DNA from: JAKAXS01 sp965279065
Lineage (GTDB): Bacteria; Pseudomonadota; Alphaproteobacteria; Rhizobiales; Hyphomicrobiaceae
Length of the DNA: 64,000 bases
Assembly (NCBI GenBank): GCA_965279065.1
Contig: OZ257134.1
Location: 3,968,001-4,032,000 of the forward strand
Reading direction: 5' to 3'
Made by a program: the position numbers and the translations under genes. Positions 59,148-64,000 of this stretch are shown here, in pieces (positions within the stretch are counted from its first letter, which is position 1; each line of letters begins with the position of its first letter). The notes beneath the pieces are model-generated. The model did not search any database and had not been told where the DNA came from. It was given only the letters and a program-made list of their open reading frames with translations.

Positions 59148-60128
59148 ATGTTTCTCGTTCCTGACTTCAAGGGATTCGACTTTTTCCCACATGGGACTCG
59201 CATCAACTTTATGAAGGTCAAAGCCGTGTTCCTGCTGGCTTCCTTGTTCATCACGCTGGCGTCGCTTGCATGCGTCGCCGTACTTGGCTTGAACTTCGGC
59301 GTCGATTTCAAGGGAGGCTCGATGATCGAGGTGCGCCACAGCACAGGCGCGTCCGATCTCGACGATCTGCGCAGCCGCCTCGGCAAGCTTGGCCTAGGGG
59401 ACATTCAGATTCAGGAGATCGGGACAGCGGACACCCTAATCCGCGTCGAGATCCAACCGGGCGGCGAACAGGCTCAGCAGGCCGCGCGCCAGACCGTCCT
59501 CGATGAACTGGGCGACACCTACGAGCTGCGACGCTCCGAGGTGGTCGGACCTGCGGTTTCATCCGAGTTGCGGACCACGGGCACGCTCGCCGTCCTGGCA
59601 TCGCTGGTTGCGATCAGTGCGTATGTGTGGGCACGTTTTGAATGGCAGTTTGCCCTGGGCTCGATCCTGGCGCTCGCACACGATGTGATCGTCACGGTGG
59701 GCCTATTTTCATTGTTGCAGTTGAGTTTCGACCTCAGCATCGTGGCGGCGCTGCTGACGATACTTGGTTATTCCGTCAACGACTCCGTCGTTGTCGCTGA
59801 CCGTGTCCGCGAGAACCTTCGCAAGTACAAGAGAATGCCCCTCAACGAGTTGCTGAACCTGTCGATCAACGAAACGCTGTCACGGACTGTCCTGACCGGC
59901 GTGACGACGGTTGCGGTTCTCCTTGCACTTTATTTATTCGGCGGTGACGTGCTGGCGAATTTCTCATTCGCCATGTTGTTCGGGGTTCTGATCGGCACGT
60001 ATTCGTCCATCTTCATTGGAGCTCCCATTCTCGGATATCTCGGCATCCGCCGTGATTGGGGAAGCGCGGCAGGCACGCCTTCTGGGACAGCCGTGCCTCA
60101 GGAACGGCAATCGTCCAACGTAGGTTGA
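59148..60128 (+). CDS. secF: SecF protein translocase subunit, without secD beside it
   Basis: A 326-residue RND-type membrane protein with six helices. SecF motifs: G-V-D-F-K-G-G-S-M-I-E-V near residue 48 and S-V-N-D-S-V-V-V-A-D-R-V-R-E-N-L near residue 218. SecF pairs with SecD to use proton flow to pull exported proteins through SecYEG. secD normally precedes secF, but is absent here. The ATG at 59148 is taken; upstream codons are basic and not family-like. Confidence 0.9.
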   Translation: MFLVPDFKGFDFFPHGTRINFMKVKAVFLLASLFITLASLACVAVLGLNFGVDFKGGSMIEVRHSTGASDLDDLRSRLGKLGLGDIQIQEIGTADTLIRVEIQPGGEQAQQAARQTVLDELGDTYELRRSEVVGPAVSSELRTTGTLAVLASLVAISAYVWARFEWQFALGSILALAHDVIVTVGLFSLLQLSFDLSIVAALLTILGYSVNDSVVVADRVRENLRKYKRMPLNELLNLSINETLSRTVLTGVTTVAVLLALYLFGGDVLANFSFAMLFGVLIGTYSSIFIGAPILGYLGIRRDWGSAAGTPSGTAVPQERQSSNVG

Positions 60129-60141
60129 GCAATGCAGTCGA

Positions 60142-60178
60142 GCCGGTGCATCTCGTCGAGCCGGTCGGATGCACCGGC
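60142..60178 (+). terminator. Hairpin after secF
   Basis: Perfect 11-bp inverted repeat GCCGGTGCATC / GATGCACCGGC with a 15-base loop, 13 bases after the secF stop. There is no T tail, so it may be an RNA-stabilising or factor-dependent end. Confidence 0.45.
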
Positions 60179-60309
60179 CGCACTGCTCATCTGCTTTACC
60201 GAACTGTCGCTTTGGGCAGACAAGGGCGCCGCCTTGATAAGAGCTGGTTGAGACACTTTGGGCACAGTCGACAAATGGCGGGTGACGCGGGACAGCTTGA
60301 CATTCGATC

Positions 60310-60338
60310 TTTCATGAAACAATCTATGTTGCATGAAA
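60310..60338. promoter_or_regulatory. Operator overlapping the Rrf2 start codon
   Basis: TTTCATGAAACA and TGTTGCATGAAA form a 12-bp inverted repeat with one mismatch and a 5-base spacer. The right arm contains the ATG of the Rrf2 gene. Confidence 0.7.
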
Positions 60339-60803
60339 AGAGATAGTCGTTTATCGGACGTGCTCCACGTCCTTCTGCACATGGCCAGACAAGATGGGCC
60401 CGCAACCTCAGAGGTTCTTGCGAAGGCCATGCGCACCAATCCCGTTGTCCTTCGTCGGACAATGGCTGGTCTCCGCGACCAAGGTTTTGTTCGGTCCGCG
60501 AAAGGGCATGGCGGCGGGTGGACGCTTGCTTGTGATCTTTCGAAGGTGACGATGCTGGACATTTACGTGGCGCTCGGAAAGCCGGCCTTGTTTGCCATCG
60601 GCAATAGATCCGACACGCCAGGCTGTTTGGTGGAGAAAGCCGTCAACGCCAACCTGAACCAAGCCTTCCTGGAGGCTGAGCAGAGGCTGATGACGCGGTT
60701 TGCCGAAATAACCCTTTCCAAGCTCAACGCCGACCTTCAAATGCAGGTCAAGCAACGCCGTGGCGCTCTCGACGTGGAAAAAATTCACGGAGGGTCGGCA
60801 TGA
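60333..60803 (+). CDS. Rrf2-family transcriptional regulator
   Basis: A 156-residue winged-helix regulator: R-L-S-D-V-L-H-V-L-L-H-M-A near residue 5, then T-N-P-V-V-L-R-R-T-M-A-G-L-R-D-Q-G-F-V and G-H-G-G-G-W-T-L-A. Only one Cys (C-L-V near residue 98) lies in the region where Fe-S members have three, so it is probably not an iron-sulfur sensor but of the YwnA type. Its stop overlaps the methyltransferase start (ATGA). Confidence 0.9.
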   Translation: MKRDSRLSDVLHVLLHMARQDGPATSEVLAKAMRTNPVVLRRTMAGLRDQGFVRSAKGHGGGWTLACDLSKVTMLDIYVALGKPALFAIGNRSDTPGCLVEKAVNANLNQAFLEAEQRLMTRFAEITLSKLNADLQMQVKQRRGALDVEKIHGGSA

Positions 60804-61477
60804 AGCAACCTGTCTTTGATGCGCGCGCCGCCAGCAGCTACGCTGAAGGCCCACCACGGCAAGTTCCGGGCTATTCGAGCTTGCACCGCATGGTGTCACT
60901 GCTACTCGCAGAGCGAACCCCATACGATGGTCGCGTGCTGGTCTTGGGCGCTGGAGGCGGCCAAGAGCTCAAGGCAATGGCGGAAGCGCATCCGGGATGG
61001 ACATTCGACGGGGTGGATCCCTCTAGCGATATGCTTCGTCTGGCCGTTCATGTGGCGGGGCCGAACGCTGGACGCATGCGGTTCCACAGAGGCTACATTG
61101 ACGATGCTCCCGCCGGACCTTTCGATGCTGCCACATCCATTTTGACTTTCCATTTCATCCCTCCTGACCAACGCCTCGAAACCCTTAAGCAAGTGCGGCT
61201 TCGATTGAGAGTGGAAGCACCCTTCGTATTGGTCCATCTCAGCTTCCCGCAGACTGAGCCTGAGCGGTCGAAATGGATAGACCGTCATGTCGCGTATGGC
61301 CTGTCGAATGGATTAGAACCGGTTGATGCCAACAGTGCCCGCCAAGCAATCAGCAGCAGACTAACGATCCTATCGCCCGAAGACGACGTGGCCATGCTCC
61401 GCCTTGCCGGATTTTCGAATGTCAGCCTATTCTATGCAGGATTGAGTATCAGAGGCTGGGTCGCATATGCCGAATGA
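60800..61477 (+). CDS. Class I SAM-dependent methyltransferase
   Basis: A 225-residue Rossmann methyltransferase. Motif I V-L-V-L-G-A-G-G-G-Q-E near residue 48, acidic motif II G-V-D-P-S near residue 72, and D-A-A-T-S-I-L-T-F-H-F near residue 110. The substrate is unknown. Coupled to the Rrf2 gene, it is probably that regulator's target. Confidence 0.9.
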   Translation: MKQPVFDARAASSYAEGPPRQVPGYSSLHRMVSLLLAERTPYDGRVLVLGAGGGQELKAMAEAHPGWTFDGVDPSSDMLRLAVHVAGPNAGRMRFHRGYIDDAPAGPFDAATSILTFHFIPPDQRLETLKQVRLRLRVEAPFVLVHLSFPQTEPERSKWIDRHVAYGLSNGLEPVDANSARQAISSRLTILSPEDDVAMLRLAGFSNVSLFYAGLSIRGWVAYAE

Positions 61478-61623
61478 CTCTGCCCGTCGCCCGCACCGCC
61501 GCGTGGCCGCTTCTGACCCAAAACGGACATCAAGAATGCAGTCATGGTCGGCGAGAACATTTGGCCCAGTCGGCGGCAGGCTGCCTCGGGATCATAAGAA
61601 GTGAGCGATTGGCTTAAATCAAA
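61478..61623. other. Intergenic stretch with a possible degenerate rhizobial repeat
   Basis: The segment cttctgacccaaaacggaca (about 61510-61530) resembles the short repeat that gives spurious M-S-x-x-G-Q-K-R frames in rhizobial genomes. No gene is seen. Confidence 0.3.
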
Positions 61624-62352
61624 ATGATCGAGTTTCTTTTGGCAGTGTTGATCTGCCTTCTGGTGTGTTGCATCGCAGCTTTCGGGTGGCCGGCGCTCGA
61701 TAGCAATTTTTGGACCGTCGTCGCCCCAGCTTACATGCAGGGCATTGGCACAATTGCTGCGACGGTGTTGGCTGCGATGGCCTATGTCGCCTGGAGGCGG
61801 CCAGATGACACCCGGAGGGTTGCGGAGTTTGCGCAAACCCTTATCCGGGAAAGCCGAAAATTGGAGTTGGCCGCTCTGGAGGCTCGCTACAATACCTACA
61901 TTCACTTGGAGGGTGATAAGTCGGACCGACTGTTCGCCGAAAAGGTGGCTCACTTCCTTATGGTGGTCGAAAAGCCCGTGTCGGCGGAGAAGGTTGAAGC
62001 GCTGAGACATCAGGTCAACTTGCTCGACACGTTCCAAGTGGAGGCTAAGCATTATTTTGGGGCGGACACATCGAAGGCGCTCTCGTCGTTCCACGATATG
62101 TGCTCGGAGCTGGCAGAATATTTTCAGGGTATGGCGCGCGACCCGAAGATGGTCCGGTATATCGCGCGTTCGGCAGACGAGGGAGCAGTCGAGCCGAAGA
62201 TCATGCTGGACCGGACGATGCGGGCGATCGGCATCGATTTCGTCATGAAGGGTCAGTACGAGCCTGCCGAAAAGAGCTGGGTGCATGAGCTTCGGAGTAA
62301 GGGCACGGTGCTGAGAGAAGAATTGGCGAAGTATCTGAGCGAAGGCCAATGA
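61624..62352 (+). CDS. Unrecognised membrane protein with helical cytoplasmic domain
   Basis: A 242-residue protein. Two hydrophobic helices (about 3-22 and 36-58) are followed by W-R-R and a soluble, mostly helical domain of about 180 residues. No family recognised and no obvious operon partner. The start has a weak ribosome site. Confidence 0.68.
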   Translation: MIEFLLAVLICLLVCCIAAFGWPALDSNFWTVVAPAYMQGIGTIAATVLAAMAYVAWRRPDDTRRVAEFAQTLIRESRKLELAALEARYNTYIHLEGDKSDRLFAEKVAHFLMVVEKPVSAEKVEALRHQVNLLDTFQVEAKHYFGADTSKALSSFHDMCSELAEYFQGMARDPKMVRYIARSADEGAVEPKIMLDRTMRAIGIDFVMKGQYEPAEKSWVHELRSKGTVLREELAKYLSEGQ

Positions 62353-62930
62353 TCATCGTCGGATTGCACGAGCCGTCATCGAGTCGGCGTCGCGTTGACC
62401 AACACTGCTGTCTCGCGTCCACTGCAGATCCCAGTCCACCGACTTCGCGACATAAGCGTCAGTAAGGTTGAGCGCTTTCCGCCGAGAACGGAATGGCGAT
62501 GATGATTAATAGTCCGCAAGCGGGTTGTTTGCACGACACGTCGGTTTGCACCATTATGCAACGATCCATTAATTTGAGTTGATAACTTTTCCGCGCGGCG
62601 CTTCATTGCCGCTGGCTGTGGACAAATTGTGGACACATTGGTCAATCCTCAGCCACGGACAATTCTACGTCCGTCGAGACCGCCAAGGGCACTCGGCACC
62701 GAGTGGGCGGAACGACCGGAGAGCCATACGCTCTTCTCACAACGTGGGCGAAATGCCAGGGGTGCATTTCGTTAAGTCGCCAATAATAGGCGCGGCCACG
62801 GTCACGAACACAATGGATGCGGGGTAGCAGCCAGTTTCGCAGTCAGCGGGACAGGACGGAGTCCTGCGCGCGTTTTCGACCAACGGATCGAGCGAGTGCC
62901 GAGCGGCACTTGTTGTGTGGGAGTGGCGTT
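62353..62930. other. 578-base gene-poor region before the adhesin
   Basis: Short chance frames only. It holds two direct repeats TGTGGACA (62617-62624 and 62628-62635) eleven bases apart and a hairpin AGTGCC-GAGC-GGCACT (62895-62910) 20 bases before the adhesin ATG. The region is AT-richer in its middle. Confidence 0.5.
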
Positions 62931-64000
62931 ATGTTGCGTAGTTCAGTTTCGGCCAATGGCCCTGAGGCGTTCGGTGCGGGAAGTTCAGCGCGCCGGTCCC
63001 TGACACTTCTTTTTGTGCTCTCTTGCAGCGCAGTGTCCCTCGGACTTGCCACTGGAGTGGCCAATGCACAAGCGACGTGCCAAACGATACCCGGTGGCCT
63101 TGGCGGAGATAGCGGAGCAAACGCAACGGGACTTGGGTCGTTTGCTTGTGGACCAAACGCACAGGCCACCGGACTGGGCGCGAACGCTTTTGGATCGCTA
63201 GCATCCGCCACTGGAGCTGGTGCGAACGCATTTGGATCGGGCGCAACAGCGAATGGGTTGGGCGCCTTTGCTGCTGGACCAGGAGCGCAAGCGACACAAG
63301 CTGGGGCGACGGCAATAGGTTCCCTAGCTGTGGCCAATGGAGCTGGTGCGACTGCAGTAGGATTGAATTCACAAGCCATCGGACTAGGAGCGACGGCGTT
63401 TGGCTCGGGTGCCGAGGCCAACGGTGCAGGAGCTGCTGCGATTGGTCCCGGCGCACAAGCTACGGGCCTGGGCGCGACTGCCGTAGGATCACTTGCCGAG
63501 GCCAACGGCGCGGGAGCGGCAGCGATTGGTCCTGGCGCACAAGCTACAGGCCTGGGCGCGACCGCAGTAGGGTCACTCGCCGAGGCGACAGGCGACGGGA
63601 CGACCGCCATAGGACCAGGCGCCGGACTGAACTCCAACGCGAACAACACTCTGAACACTTTTGTGGGATCAGGAGCTGGGGCGAACGCCAATGGCGATCT
63701 CAACTCTGTGTTCGGCGCAGGCTCCGGAATCGGAATCACAGGTAACAACAATAGCATCTTTGGCAGCCTTTCGGGCATCGGCGTTAACGGCAATAACAAC
63801 TCTGTGTTCGGGTTTGGTTCCGGTAACGGCGTGACAGGAGATGGAAACTCAGCGTTTGGGACGCTTTCCGGTAACGGCGTAACGGGTAGCGGAAACCTTG
63901 CTACCGGCGCAGTCTCGGGCAACGCCGTGACCGGCAGCGGCAACCAGGCTTATGGGCTGTTTGCCGGCAATTTCGTCGACGGCAACTTCAACTCCGCGTC
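62931..64000 (+). CDS. Trimeric-autotransporter-like adhesin head, 3' end beyond window
   Basis: The frame is open from the ATG to the window end (356 codons). A signal peptide (hydrophobic L-T-L-L-F-V-L-S-C-S, cleavage after A-N-A) is followed by YadA-head-type repeats of about 14 residues: A-x-G-x-G-A-x-A-x-G-x-x-A, such as G-A-G-A-A-A-I-G-P-G-A-Q-A-T. Later repeats are Asn-rich (G-N-N-N-S-V-F-G). Such heads form left-handed beta-roll trimers on the cell surface. The stalk and membrane anchor would lie downstream. Ribosome site gggag. Confidence 0.88.
   Translation, partial: MLRSSVSANGPEAFGAGSSARRSLTLLFVLSCSAVSLGLATGVANAQATCQTIPGGLGGDSGANATGLGSFACGPNAQATGLGANAFGSLASATGAGANAFGSGATANGLGAFAAGPGAQATQAGATAIGSLAVANGAGATAVGLNSQAIGLGATAFGSGAEANGAGAAAIGPGAQATGLGATAVGSLAEANGAGAAAIGPGAQATGLGATAVGSLAEATGDGTTAIGPGAGLNSNANNTLNTFVGSGAGANANGDLNSVFGAGSGIGITGNNNSIFGSLSGIGVNGNNNSVFGFGSGNGVTGDGNSAFGTLSGNGVTGSGNLATGAVSGNAVTGSGNQAYGLFAGNFVDGNFNSA
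63411..63578 (+). repeat. 84-base tandem repeat inside the adhesin
   Basis: Two units of 84 bases (63411-63494, 63495-63578) nearly identical at protein level, with a third partial unit starting at 63579. Each encodes 28 residues, two head repeats. Differences are mostly third-base, so the duplication is not brand new. Confidence 0.85.

Noticed and set aside
62843..63943. 366-residue Pro/Ala-rich minus-strand frame
   Set aside because: Antisense of the adhesin repeats; its regular P-x-P pattern only mirrors the Gly-rich repeats.
1..64000. CRISPR array, prophage, insertion sequence or rRNA operon
   Set aside because: No spaced identical repeats, integrase, transposase or rRNA sequence was seen.

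Overview
The window is about 64 kb of GC-rich DNA from a bacterial chromosome. It looks like an alphaproteobacterium of the order Hyphomicrobiales. The evidence is the divergent ethylmalonyl-CoA mutase / crotonyl-CoA carboxylase-reductase pair, a perfect CtrA box in the candidate origin, DnaA with the Walker A variant usual in alphaproteobacteria, L19 carrying a tail otherwise familiar from rhizobial L21 and NuoE, and REP-like palindromes of the rhizobial type. A methylotroph or C2-assimilating member such as Hyphomicrobiaceae fits, but the genus cannot be fixed from the sequence alone.

Layout. 1-10.9 kb: housekeeping genes (priA cut by the window edge, a TetR pair with two palindromic operators, trmD, rplS, map, radC, kgtP, trxB, a GlsB-type stress protein and a lipid-kinase-like gene). 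10.9-22.6 kb: accessory block with a secreted three-repeat protein, a candidate small RNA with C-rich loops, a membrane SNase-like protein, a TPR protein, hicAB with its operator, and a Ser/Thr signalling cluster (kinase with seven WD40 repeats, two FHA proteins, PP2C phosphatase, DUF4261-like protein, K+ channel). 22.6-31.2 kb: rpsT, candidate oriC, rhodanese, then dnaA-dnaN-recF-gyrB. 31.2-37.4 kb: small genes and the ecm/ccr pair. 37.4-46.7 kb: three transglutaminase-fold proteins, a circularly permuted ATP-grasp/alpha-E fusion and a zinc peptidase, which together form a predicted peptide-modification system of unknown product. 46.7-52 kb: site-2 protease with an SRPBCC-like N-terminus, tRNA-Gly, an SDR/HxlR pair and a MarR-GNAT fusion. 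52-58.6 kb: a two-component system among envelope genes (glycosyltransferase, DUF1344, OpgC acyltransferase, a 41-residue membrane peptide, ChaA exchanger) that share CTTAC-N7-GTAAG boxes. 58.6-64 kb: lipoprotein candidate, lone secF, Rrf2-methyltransferase operon, a membrane protein, and the start of a repeat-rich trimeric adhesin cut by the window edge.

How parts work together. The dnaA-gyrB block and the CtrA box suggest a cell-cycle-controlled replication origin. Kinase, FHA proteins and phosphatase form a complete phospho-Thr circuit. The ecm/ccr pair gives part of acetyl-CoA assimilation. The boxes around 53-57 kb tie envelope genes to the response regulator between them, and this is the best candidate for an undescribed regulon. 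All functional calls rest on motif recognition by eye; no alignment or database search was run.
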